This document shows positions 14,001-24,105 of a stretch of 64,000 nucleotides of DNA, piece after piece. The translations under genes were made by a program, and so were the position numbers. This DNA comes from Apostichopus japonicus (lineage: Eukaryota; Echinodermata; Holothuroidea; Aspidochirotida; Stichopodidae), in assembly GCF_037975245.1 (NCBI RefSeq), contig NC_092573.1:23093265-23157264 (forward strand), read 5' to 3'. The notes below the pieces were generated by a model. That model was not told where the DNA came from, made no database searches, and worked only from the letters and a program-made list of their open reading frames with translations. Numbering within the stretch: the first letter of the stretch is position 1; every line of letters begins with the position of its first letter.

Positions 14001-17000
14001 AATGTCTCTAGATGTGCCCTTTGAGCTACAAAATTTGATCGTATTGACATATTTCCGGGTGTAATGTCCATCCTTCTGAATCTACCCTTTCTGAGGGCTC
14101 ACAAATGCAGACTATTTTCTTCCCCCTAGGATACATCTTACGATTGATTTCTTTTTCCACTTTGCAGCTGAGGTTAAAAAGATTCATAACGATCTACGTA
14201 CCGACATAGAGATGGCCAAATATGGACGAAGACAGGCTGAGACGCAAGCAGATGCTCTTCAGTCAGAGAGGGATGCACAGCTGGTATGATCAGGATTTTA
14301 TCTCATTTTCTGATGTGCACAGTACATAGGTTTTCTCCTGCAGTCTGCTTGAAGACTTACCTTAAAAGAAAGTCTCTTTGCGATGTAACAATCTATAAAT
14401 GATACAGTTGTAGATATAAATTTCCCCATCTGCCGAACCCACCACAAAGCATTAACCATCAGCAGTGGTAAGATCATCAAGCCTAATTTATTACCCCTTC
14501 CCCCCCAACCACAAAGCATTAACCCCACAGCAGTGTTAAGATCTTCCAGCCTAATTTATGACCCCCTTCTCCCCCCCCCCCAGCGTTCCCCACCACAAAG
14601 CATTAACCTTCTTCAGTGTTAAGACCTTCAAGCCTAATTTATGACCCATTCCCCCTCCCAACCACAAAGCATTAACCCCACAGCAGTGTTAAGATCTTCC
14701 AGCCTAAGTAATGACCCCTTCCCCACCCCCCCACTTCCTGCAAAAGAAATATAGACAAATGTAAAACATTCATGGTTTTTAATAGTTTAAATGTATCAGA
14801 CAAAGAAAATGTTATGGGCTAGCATTGTTAGTTACGTTGATAGATAAAGGAGGAGTAAAATAGCAGTCTAAATGGAAAGGGACCTCTCGGTAGTACCAAG
14901 TAATTAAAGGGTGTGAAGACTCGCGCACAAAGAAACGTCTCATGCCGGTAATCTGACCTAGTTTCGAATGAGGTGTAACAGAAGTGTTAGACACCACCAT
15001 CGATCCCAGAAAATACACACACAGCTTGCTACCGTCGGTAATTAGACACTAGTGTACAGTCAATACATACAGCTACGGTCAATACCCACAACACAGTGTA
15101 CATAGCAGTGATGGACATCTCAGGTCTAGAAAGTAGATAACAAGGTATCACGTTTCATTACTGTCTGCATTTTGTAGCGACAAGAAGAAAACTTCACTTG
15201 CAAGCAACGGAAAGTTAACTTTTTCAGAGCGCCGCACACGGTTTGGGGCGAGTCTTCTATGCCTTTAAGCTGACGGATAAAGTAGTTGGTTGTTTTTCAT
15301 AAACATATTCCTTGTCATAATCACTGGCCTTGAAATACTAGATTATTTGAATATTAACATGGTTCACTTTACCTGTCTTCGCTATAAGCAATATTGTTAA
15401 ATACGTAGCAATTGGCCCACAATTAACCATGGAGCATATCTCGCTTGTATAAAGCTCTAATTGTTTTTTTGTTTTTTTGTTTTTTTTTCAACCAGTTCAT
15501 TGTTTCTATGATCTCATGTCAAGATTCTCTTGAAACAAAAGCTTCACTCATTCATTCTGATGTGATTTATTATTTATGATATCTATTGTTTTCTCATAAC
15601 TCCATAGAAAGAGATATTTCATTTACGAGAATTCCTCCGCCAGCATAGCTTGGATCCTGACTTTCTAGTTGGAGACGGCATGCACAGTTCCTCTCCCGTG
15701 CACGATTACCACGGTTACGGTCGGGCGGTCAGCATAAATAGAGCGGAGACCATGAGAGAAGAAACTAGATTATATCCAGGTATGGGACTCCTGATCCGTA
15801 AATAACAGCAAAAATTTAACAAAACAAAGAAGGAGCAACGATTCCATGAATCACAGATTAGTCAGAAAGTTGTTATTTATTTTATTCTCTATCTCCTGGT
15901 ATTTTAGCATAGAACAAGAAAAAAGAAGCAATTCACTTTTTGCTTTTTTTAATTTTTTTTTCCCAAATTGATGAAAATGATTCAATTGAAACTGACGATT
16001 TTGTCTTTTTATTTGCCTTCCTGTCTTTTTTTTCCAAATTGATTAAAATGATTCGATGAAACTGACGATTTTGTCTTCTTATGTTCCTTACTGTCCAATA
16101 GCATACAGCGAAGAAAGTGCAATATCGTCCATCGCCGACGACAAACACAAGCAGGTGACTGCGGCTCATAACGTAGCTCCTCCTCCTCACCGAGAGAGCG
16201 AGGAGAAGGAGAGCGGACGACACTCGGACGAGGAGGAGGAGGAGGAGGAGGAAGGAACTGAAATAAGATCGGAGAGATCCGACGACCATAGCGAATACGA
16301 ATCTGCTCAGGAGGATGACAACGAGAGCGGAGATGGCCGTGATGATCGGGACAACAAGGAAAGCGATCATAACGATGACAGGAATCGGGAAGAGGAGAAG
16401 GTGCAAGAGAAAGAGGCAGAGGAGAGGAATGAGATTACTCAGAAGAGTAAACATTACTTTGAGGAGGGAATGGAGGTGAAAGTGGAACGGGACGTAAAGG
16501 TACAGGGCTCGGGGTACAGGGACAGTTTGATATCAGAAGGGGGTATTGATAATCCGGCATTTGAAGGTGATGATACACTGCAAGATGAAGACACTCCTTC
16601 TTCTCCTCCTCCTCATCATCATCATCACCATGAGGAGCATTCACAATCCTACAAAGGTAAGGAGGTCTATTCTCGTGTTAGCTGGCTCCATCTTTCCTGA
16701 GCCAACTTCTCTAGTAATCATTAGTTTGTATTAGTGTTAATGTTAATGTAAAAGACTGTTAGTGTTATACCTACAAATATGCTAGCAATTCAAAATGATA
16801 AAAATGTGAAAAATGTTAAAACTTGGACAAAGCATTTGAAATTTCAGCATGAAAGTATTTTTCTCTTGTTGATGTAATAAAATGTTATGTTAAACTTTGC
16901 TGTATTGTCTGAAAACAAATTGTGTGTATTTTTGAAAACATTTTAGCAATATTCGAAAGCTAAACATAATTTGAAAACAAGGGGGGCAAACATCGACGTC

Positions 17001-20000
17001 TTTCCAAGATCGACTCTATTTGTCCTAAAGCTTTTAAGAGCTGTATTGCTAAGCTGTGTAGGTCAGAGTAAGGTTCAAGACGATTGCTTTAAACTCTAAA
17101 TTGTTTTTTAGGAAGTGATAAGGATCCACACATATGGAAAATAGTGTGTACGGGCAGTAAGCTTAGAAAAGAGTGGAAACTGGTAATTCCTTCCAGGAGC
17201 TATCAAAACTTTCCTACGGATGATTAACAGGTGAAGCTGGAAAATGAAATGCTCTGATTGTTGAACACCCCTGCTTCCAGTGCATGAGATTTAAGCTGTT
17301 TGACTTGTTACATCTCAAATATTACATATACATCTCAAATATTTTACCACCCAGTATATTTAGGTATCCCCCTCCCCTTCCCCTCCATTCCTCTCCCATC
17401 ACCTCCTCCCTTCTAGAAACTTCCAAAGAACTTAAATGTGAATGTACATGTACTTTTAATACTGCTGTGCTTTTTATTCACTCAGAGTCTCCATCTAAAG
17501 AAAGTGCTCAGCTAGAAGGTAGAAGCAGGACGGAGTCGGACTTGGCCTATGTCACCGAGGATGTGGTAAGCACTTTGAAATAATAACAACGGAATAAGTT
17601 TACAAAATGAACGTGAAATTATGATCCCCCCCACACTTTTATATGTTCTAAAGTAGTTCTTTTCAACCTAAAACTAACCATTGAACATACTTACATCCTT
17701 GAATTTGTTGGTATTCCTCGATTTTTCATGACGAAAAACTTGTCAACATTGTATGGTCGTGTATGTAAAAGTTTCTTGCATCTTCTATCTTACAAGAAAT
17801 GGAAACTTTGGTACTTATCTAGTCAATAACACTGTTATTAAACTTCTGGAAAACTTTTCATGTTTCTGCATAAATAAGCAAATATAGTTTTTCTATCAGT
17901 GAAAATAAAGAGGCTTAAACGAAAAAAAGAATACAGTAAACGACTCCTGCCCGAAATGGATTTGTGATGCCATGTTAAGGCTTGTTGACTTACTTAAAAG
18001 GGTACTCAATACCTTGAACAACTCTCAAAGCAAATGAACTTTTTTTTTTTGTCTTGGTCTATCGAGTGTGAACTGTTTTGGAGTGAGTTGTTTCTCAGTA
18101 AAGTGTCTCTAACACATCGGTGAATCGTGCTGGTTGGGTGTTTGTCAGCCTTTATCACAATAACAATACAATGTCTGACAATATATCGATGACTAATGCT
18201 AAAGGGGGAAGAAAATAAATAGTAAAACCTGTGAAATAGTTTGGTAATATCAATCGGTTTTAGTTGACGTATATCAACTTTGACGTAAAAAGGAATTTTG
18301 ACGTAAAAGAGGAATTTTGTAGTAAAAAAGGAATTTTGTAGTAAAAAGGATGAACGTTTTGTAGAGAGGAAAATAATTTGAATGAAGTAGAGATTTATGA
18401 TAAAGAACTATCAGAAGTATGTGATTATGGTATCACTGTGATGATGGCATCACTGTGATGACGGTACCGCTGTGGTGATGGTATCACTGTGATGATAGTA
18501 CCACTGTGATGACGGTACCACTGTGGTGATGGTAACGCTGTGATGATAGTACCACTGTGATATATTTAGTATTTGATCTATCTTTGCTGACAGTGGAAAT
18601 GAACAATTAAATTAAAAAAGGGGGAACTTAAAAGTATGCTTTTAATGCTGAAAGGAAGTCTTTTAGTTTTTTAAAGGGAGGAAAAGAGGAACTACTAGCA
18701 CTTTGAGGTTACGACTCAATTGTATGCACAATTGGTTACTTAAAAGGATAGTCCTAGGGGGGGGGGGGGATTCTTGGCCGATGAAAGGAGGAAGATAGTC
18801 ATCCCGGTGAAAATTTGTATTGAATTCCTATGTCTCGTTTTGCGATAACAACTTTCTGAAGTTGACATGTTTTGTACCAAAAGTGAACTTGAAGCAAACA
18901 GGTGTGATGTCATAGATGTACACTGACAAATTTTCTTTATATGTTTGTCTTTAAAATTGTGCTATTCAGTTTGAATTCTTCTTCAAATCTTTGCATTCAT
19001 TACCATATGAATGCACTGCAGTCATGGCTTTATTGTTATCCAAGCCGAGGTCAAATCAATGAAGGATGGTAAAATAACAATAGTTTAAAAAAAAACATGT
19101 TATTTGTCAGTGTGCAGCTATGGCATCATGTCTGTTTGATTGAAGTTCACATACATGATACAAACTGTGACAATTTCAACAATTAATATCTCAAAACCCT
19201 AATGGAAAATATTGCAAGGAAATTTCACCAGAATCCTTACATGTTCATAAGTCCACTGCTTCATTAGTTAAAACTTACATTTTCCCTTGAATTATCCTTC
19301 TAACGATAAACTCAGATTTTTTTTTTTTTTTTAGTCTTCATTTGATGGGTTCTAAGACATGTTTTATTCCTTGATTTGTCAAATAATTACAAAGATAACA
19401 TATTAAATGCCACGATAGGCAGAAAATTGTTCTCTGCGTAGGGGTTGTGTGATAAAACAGATTGTTTTGCAATAAACAGACAAATTCCCACGTCATTGTG
19501 TTTGTTTGCTGACAAAGTCCAACTCTGGTATAGAGTATGGCTTTTACTTGCTTTGTTGATTAGATAAAGTAAGATGGAAGAAAGGTGACATGGGAGGGTT
19601 TGGAATGTTTCAGGCTTAATGTTTGTTAATTTTTATTATTGAAGTTTAGTATTCACCTTCATGTTTGTATAAAAGATTTTATCAAGAAATAGCTTGTTAT
19701 TTCACCCCCACCCCCTCAAAAGGCAAGATATCAATCAATCATGAAGAGAAAAAATCAGGAAAGGTTTCCAAACTTTTCTTGACATTTCATTGTATGAAAT
19801 AGGTCAGTAAATGACATGTTATGAATACAACAAATGGAATAGATTATTTATTTATGAGTCATACAACATTTACAACATGAGAACATACAACATTTCGTAA
19901 TCACTCAACATGATAAGATATGGCCTACAGTGAGAAATCAGTTAGGCAAGTTTAGCTGGTATGTCTAACGGAATGGGAAAGGTGTTGTACTACAGTGTTA

Positions 20001-20348
20001 ACTGTCATCAGGGTTAGCAGAAAGGAGACCTGGCTTCTCCTCCCCCACCCCCCCCCTCACACCCTATAGGCCCTACTACTTCACTTACATAATGTCACCT
20101 TGAAACTTGTTACTTGTACTTGTAATAGCAACAAAAATATTTTGATTTTTTCTTGAATTCTTTGAGGTGGTTTTATTTTGTGAGAATTAACCATAGATTT
20201 CCTTCTTTGTAAAAATGGCCCTCCAACCTAGTTTGTCATATTTAAAATTCCCTTTTTTGTTCTGTTTAGAAGTCTTACTATATCTTACTATATCTATTTA
20301 TATGTCTTACTTTGTTTACAGAATGGCGTACCAATGACATCATTGTGA
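2095..20348 (+). CDS. TMEM266: TMEM266/HVRP1-like voltage-sensor domain protein (spliced)
   Basis: Nine exons join with consistent phases: 2095-2203, 6135-6205, 7108-7161, 13585-13729, 14168-14283, 15608-15779, 16102-16656, 17486-17565 and 20322-20348. They give 442 codons plus stop, without a certain N-terminus. Exon 1 is S1 (LLVFVHCFILTAEMILI). Exon 2 is S2 (LAILSFFLLE). Exon 3 is an 18-residue linker ending KKRLE. Exon 4 is S3 and S4 (VFDIAVVVTSIVLDVVV; ILRCWRL). Exon 5 and the start of exon 6 form a heptad-like coiled coil. Exon 7 encodes 184 residues rich in Glu/Asp, with a Glu run and a His run. The last exon ends NGVPMTSL. The architecture is that of Hv1 relatives, and the S4-coiled-coil-long-tail layout fits TMEM266 better than HVCN1. 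TMEM266 is a plasma-membrane voltage sensor with no established ion conduction. By alignment to human Hv1, Asp112 is His and Arg211 is Gly, while E119, F150, E153, D174, D185, R205 and R208 are kept and K157 is Arg. Confidence 0.85.
3340..3470 (+). repeat. degenerate tRNA-derived SINE-like sequence
   Basis: The segment contains a box-A-like TGGCCGAGTGG at about 3345-3355, as in Leu/Ser-type tRNAs. A weak box B (GGGTTTGGAGT) lies about 45 bases further on. The cloverleaf is not intact, so this is more likely a decayed SINE head than a tRNA gene. It lies in an intron of the TMEM266-like gene. Confidence 0.4.
4745..5319 (+). repeat. diverged direct duplication in intron
   Basis: About 180 bases at 4745-4926 recur at 5120-5319. 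Shared words, in order, are CCTTGTGAATCACA, GAAAGTATTGAA, AATCACAGCTTAATT, CAAGCTGTTT and CAAATTTGGGGATATTCCC. The copies are about 375 bases apart. No coding potential is shared. Confidence 0.7.
6340..6361 (+). repeat. long poly-G tract
   Basis: An uninterrupted run of about 22 G residues is followed by further G-rich sequence. It lies about 130 bases 3' of the S2 exon donor in the TMEM266-like intron. It is the longest of many G or C runs in the window and could form a G-quadruplex in the pre-mRNA. Confidence 0.8.
6470..6829 (+). mobile_element. TTAA-flanked MITE, copy 1
   Basis: The element is 6474-6825, flanked on both sides by TTAA (6470-6473 and 6826-6829). The ends are inverted: left AGGGTGTGAAGACTCGC, right GCGAGTCTTCAATGCC. 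The interior is nearly identical to copy 2 at 14904-15268. TTAA duplication is the hallmark of piggyBac-type transposition, so I infer a non-autonomous piggyBac-like element. There is no transposase ORF. Confidence 0.75.
10406..10644. mobile_element. long hairpin (foldback) element with 8-bp flanking duplication
   Basis: The left arm (about 10417-10498) and right arm (about 10550-10628) are almost perfect reverse complements over roughly 78 bases, with one CCCT insertion near the left end. They are separated by a loop of about 51 bases that carries a TGTGAGTGTCTGTA tandem. Direct repeats AATTCACA at 10406-10413 and 10637-10644 flank the structure, suggesting insertion as a unit. Near-identity of the arms indicates recent origin or conversion. 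The transcript would fold into long dsRNA. Confidence 0.75.
11488..11877 (-). mobile_element. hAT-type MITE, family A copy 1
   Basis: The element at 11496-11869 (374 bp) begins CAGTGGCAGAGC and ends GCTCCACCACTG. It is flanked by perfect 8-bp duplications CCGTAGAT at 11488-11495 and 11870-11877. An 8-bp duplication and CAGTG-type ends are typical of hAT elements. It has no transposase. It is inverted relative to the copies at 21971 and 46124. Confidence 0.85.
12290..13125 (+). pseudogene. 5'-truncated LINE reverse transcriptase fragment (CR1/L2-like)
   Basis: The first block encodes KKFADDTKLYSEVSS and later KCKVMHIGS and EKDLGIYI, the FADD palm region of non-LTR reverse transcriptases. After frameshifts near 12540-12660, RPHLEYAVQAW is readable, then an in-frame stop near 12741. 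A final open block (12770-13123) gives LRGLRGDLIQVFKI and NEWNGLPEKVV, the usual end of CR1-superfamily ORF2. The 5' half of the reverse transcriptase and the endonuclease are missing. It is a dead copy in the intron before the S3-S4 exon. Confidence 0.85.
14439..14735 (+). repeat. minisatellite, four units of about 65-75 bp
   Basis: The phrase ACCACAAAGCATTAACC occurs four times (first near 14439). Each copy is followed by CAGTG(T)TAAGATCTTC-like sequence, AAGCCTAATTTATGACCCC and a C-rich tract. Unit length varies with the C run. It lies just downstream of the coiled-coil exon. Confidence 0.85.
14904..15268 (+). mobile_element. TTAA-flanked MITE, copy 2
   Basis: The element is 14908-15264 with TTAA on both sides (14904-14907 and 15265-15268). 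Its ends are AGGGTGTGAAGACTCGC and GCGAGTCTTCTATGCCT. It is the same family and orientation as copy 1 at 6474, differing mainly by point changes and short indels. Both copies are in introns of the same gene. Confidence 0.78.
15952..16096 (+). repeat. tandem duplication of about 72 bp next to an acceptor site
   Basis: Two adjacent copies share CCAAATTGAT, AAAATGATTC and GAAACTGACGATTTTGTC. The second copy runs into the acceptor of the acidic exon (AG at 16100-16101), so it supplies that exon's polypyrimidine tract. Confidence 0.7.
18428..18560 (+). repeat. 18-bp minisatellite
   Basis: Seven or so tandem units of the type GGTACCACTGTGATGATG vary at a few positions (GTATCACTGTGATGATGG, GTACCGCTGTGGTGATGG). 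The array is intronic, before the last exon of the TMEM266-like gene. Confidence 0.85.
18741..19303. repeat. diverged foldback element with arms of about 200 bp
   Basis: The left arm (18741-18940) and right arm (about 19095-19303) align as inverted repeats. Outer ends are AAAAGGATAGTCC versus AGAAGGATAATTC, and inner blocks are AAGTGAACTTGAAGCAAACA versus its complement near 19130. The inner word recurs at 45231-45290, and a weaker relative lies near 59437. A target duplication is not clear. Confidence 0.6.
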
Positions 20349-21970
20349 AGATTGAATATTCAGTGCATATCAACCAATCAGTACATTCCAATATATCATG
20401 ATGTGTGTGATTGTGTGTTAGTATACCAGTGGATGTGTTTTTTAATTGGACTCAAGATTTCCCTTGAAGGGGAAAAGACAAGAATTTTTATTCTTCAAGA
20501 GTGGACCGAACCCGGATATGTAAAGGAACGAAGACCTTATTGCTTCCGTTACGTTATGCTTGAGAAAGCTATGTTTTCTTATGAATTTGACCCTAACCTT
20601 GCCAAGGAAATTGCAGGAAAGATGGTTAGAGGAAAACCATGGCTTGCAAAATCCATTATTCTAAAGTTACCATGACAACAGCCCTGATCATCCCAGTGAA
20701 TATTTCAAGTTATCTGACTGACGCAGATTAATCAACGAAACGTTTACTGAGGAAAAACAAAATCAAATATTTTGATAAAGTAAAGGGAGTTTCGGTGGGA
20801 ATTGTTTTTGAAGATTGTTGGTCAGATCACCATAAACGTCGATAAACTAAGAGAATAAGGTTGTTAAATTGTGTAAGCTATCTGTCACTGTTATCATTCA
20901 ATAATGTCACTTTTAATACTGTTAATACTCAGTAGCACAGTTATACACTCCGAGTCAGATGAACATACTGGTAAGCATTGATAACATAAAAGAACAAGGT
21001 CGTTGCTGAAACTGTTATATTGTGAACTTGCATTATTTCCTACCTTAAGAGTGGCAACCATATTTGTCAATGCTTGAATATTTCAAGTATGCTGAAGGAG
21101 ATGTGCTTCAAGTAATTAAGCTATGGTGCTCTTGGAGATCAACAACCCTAGTAATACATGTGTTAAATTTTTTTGGTTAACTAAGCTTTAATGACCAGAA
21201 ATGGACATTGCCAAATTTTGCTTTCTGTCTTGCTACATATTCATTATATTTGTCCCATTTCTGTAAAAACCGACTGTTTCTACGATCATCAGATGTGTGT
21301 GTGAACCATTTCTTGGAAGTTTAAACCAAACAAGGCATGATGAGTATAGGTTGGTCAGTGGGGAAGGGGGCATGTTAAAGTTAACAATTCTAAGGTTTGG
21401 ATGAAATAAATGCCTTTTTAGAAATATGTTTATCAAATCATCTGGATTTTCAAATATGAAAGGGCACATGTGCAATTCATGTTTAGGCATAACAAATGGA
21501 GGAGAATAGAAGGATAATGATGGCGGTATACAGAAATGATTCATGAACACAAAATAACAAATGTACATCTTTAAAAAAAAACCACAATACTTGATTTGAC
21601 TCCTTTTTCTGTACAGGTAATAAGAGAGTATAAAAGCATTTTTGGTAATTTATTTCAAGAAGATTAGGTATAATGTTTTCTAGATTAAATTCCAATTTTT
21701 TTTACGCTGTGGAAGAAGTTGTGATATTTGTGGTTATTTAAATATATGTCCAGCAATGCTGGTTTTGCAGTGTGTGACAACCAGGTTCAGCAGACATTCC
21801 GAGATTGTCATCTGCGGATAAATATTAGTCATCTGGCAATAAGTAATTGTCTGTTCATGATTCCATAAGATTGTAGGATTCAAGGATATACATTTGAAGA
21901 TCAGAGTGTTGCAGTTAGCCGGTGTGTTAAATTGGACATTGATTTAAGTAGCAATTCTTAAGGTCATGTG
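20349..21970 (+). other. probable 3' UTR and flank of the TMEM266-like gene
   Basis: This follows the stop codon at 20346-20348. An AATAAA hexamer at 21405-21410 is a candidate polyadenylation signal. An open frame of 107 codons at 20352-20675 shows no family resemblance and is probably chance. Confidence 0.35.
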
Positions 21971-22317
21971 CAGTGGCGGAGCTAGGGGTATTGGTCAAGG
22001 GGGGCGAGAATGGTCTGTAGGGGCACTTTCGACACTATCTAAGCGGAGCGCCACCACTGGTTGGCGCGGAGTGTACAGAAATTTTTGGAGTAAAGATACT
22101 CCCTAGATCGCCGGAAATGACCCTTTTCGGGCCTTGTTGATTTGCAGATAATGTGACAAATGTCAATAGGTAGATGAGAGCGCAATAAAAAAGTCAATAA
22201 TCGCGAATAATGAAAAAGTGGTAAAAAGCTGAAAAGGGTGCCAGCAGTACATTTGAGTCCTTCAGGAGGGGCATCCCTCCCCCCTGACTGTATGGACGCT
22301 CCGCCACTGGTCATGTG
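21963..22317 (+). mobile_element. hAT-type MITE, family A copy 2
   Basis: The element at 21971-22309 (339 bp) begins CAGTGGCGGAGC and ends GCTCCGCCACTG, perfect 12-bp inverted ends. It is flanked by GTCATGTG at 21963-21970 and 22310-22317. Interior words such as CTATCTAAGCGGAGC, GGTTGGCGCGGAG and AAGATACTCCCTAGAT match the copies at 11496 and 46124. Confidence 0.9.
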
Positions 22318-24043
22318 ACTTCGGTTTACACATGTGCGATTTAGTGCGCAATCGTGCCCTGTCACAATCTTTGTCGTTGTGACAGGGGAACAAGTGTTGA
22401 CTTCCACCCATGACTTACTACTTGTTTACTCGTTGAGTGGTAGTATTAGTATACTGATATATTGAATGCCAATGTGTGACCTAGTCCTACAAACTGAACT
22501 GGTGCAAGAATTAAGGCAAATCCATTATGGATGTTGCCAAAAAGTAGCATAAACCTGTGTATTCAATTTTTTTTCCCCATACTGTATCCTATTTCATAGT
22601 GCAATGAGCTTGTAAGATTCTATGTGTGTGTTGCATGAATATTTCATGTTTTTAAAATGAAGACTTTATTTACTCTATTTAGTAAATATTTCCCTGAAAA
22701 TATATCATAACATGAATACATAACAGTATTATTTATAGATAATATCTTTTGGATTGTCCTAATACTATGCTTTGCCGTTTTTAATGTCTTAAAGTGTAGA
22801 AATCACTGGGGACACACCCACATTGTTTTCTAACACCGTGTTGAGCTCTGTTGCCATGGACACTAATTTGTGTAATCACAGCAAAGTTTGTTTACCTACA
22901 AGACAAATGGGGAAAAACTCTCTAAATGCAGTTCTCTTTATTCCTGGAAAAGCAAAAATTTCAGTGTTTGTTTGAATCATTCGTGCATCTGAATTGACTT
23001 TTAATTAAGGTTTTCGGGGATTTTGGGGGGAATTTCTTTCTTCAAAACCTCACCCAGGGTAGTAAAATTATAGAATGCATTTCTATTGCTGTTGCCTAAT
23101 ATTTCATATTTAACAGTTTTTAAGTAAGTTGCTGTAAGATTCATTATGACAAGTATATCATGGAAACAGTATTTCTGTTTAATAATATCCATTTTTTGCC
23201 CATCTTCAGATGCCTTTAATATTGGTTATACAAAGAAGTGGTGCATTCTTGACACTTGGTTTTGCAGTGTGTGAAGTTAAGCAGTGTCTTTCTCTACTCT
23301 TTTAATGTATCTGCTTTCAGAAAGAACATAATTAATTATTAATTAATCACTTTTTGAAAGACAGAAAGAAAAGACAGAAGTTAGTTGTTGTCAAGTTTTG
23401 GTTTTATCCACTTTTATTATTATTATTATTTTATTTCAGGATTATTGTGGTGGAGAGAAAATTTAGGTAATTTTGTGATTTCACCTTGACGATTTGAATT
23501 CAGAGGTGCTGTCGATATCCGTAATGTCGGATGTCAAAGCATTAAACTAAATAACTTAGTGATTGAATAATGAAACCATTTTAATGAAATATATTAAAAA
23601 TATATATTTTGGAAATATTTAATTGCTATAATGTCAGATAAATTGTTATCAGTTTATGTTTTCAAGCCTCTTTTGAGCAGCGGTGTTTTTCAACAACTTC
23701 ATTGGCTCCATTAGATGATGTCAGTTGGAAGTTGAGAATTTTAATCCATAAATTGCTTCTAATATATGTGTGTGTTATTTTTGCCTGAGGTTAGGGAGGA
23801 TTAATGGGGGGGGGGGGGGGAGGATGTAGTAGGATGAGGAGATGGAAGTAGGGCTTGAAAACCACTGTGCTTTATTGCTGCCTTTCTTCCCCTGGGGTGG
23901 GGGAGGGGTGGAGAACAAATGCATATTATATGGAAATCTTTAAGGTTTCACTGACAGTAAATGACCAGTAAAGAAATTTAGACCATTGCAGTTTTTAGGT
24001 TTTAAATTTATCTTTCCAAGCTAACCCAGTAGCTACATCATCT

Positions 24044-24105
24044 ACAGCGCTTCAAGGGATCTGGGAGGCGCTATATAAGTATTACGTATTATGATTATTA
24101 TTATC
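24044..24105 (+). repeat. retroelement 3'-tail-like sequence
   Basis: The phrase GCGCTATATAAGTATTACG followed by ATTATTATTAT microsatellite resembles the conserved 3' tail of many CR1/L2 LINEs and the SINEs that borrow it. No body of the element can be traced upstream. Confidence 0.4.

Noticed and set aside
15933-16454. Minus-strand frame of 173 codons rich in Leu/Ser
   Set aside because: It is the antisense shadow of the acidic exon of the TMEM266-like gene.
20352-20675. Open frame of 107 codons right after the TMEM266-like stop
   Set aside because: No family resemblance and no context for a second cistron in an animal mRNA; best explained as chance within the 3' UTR.
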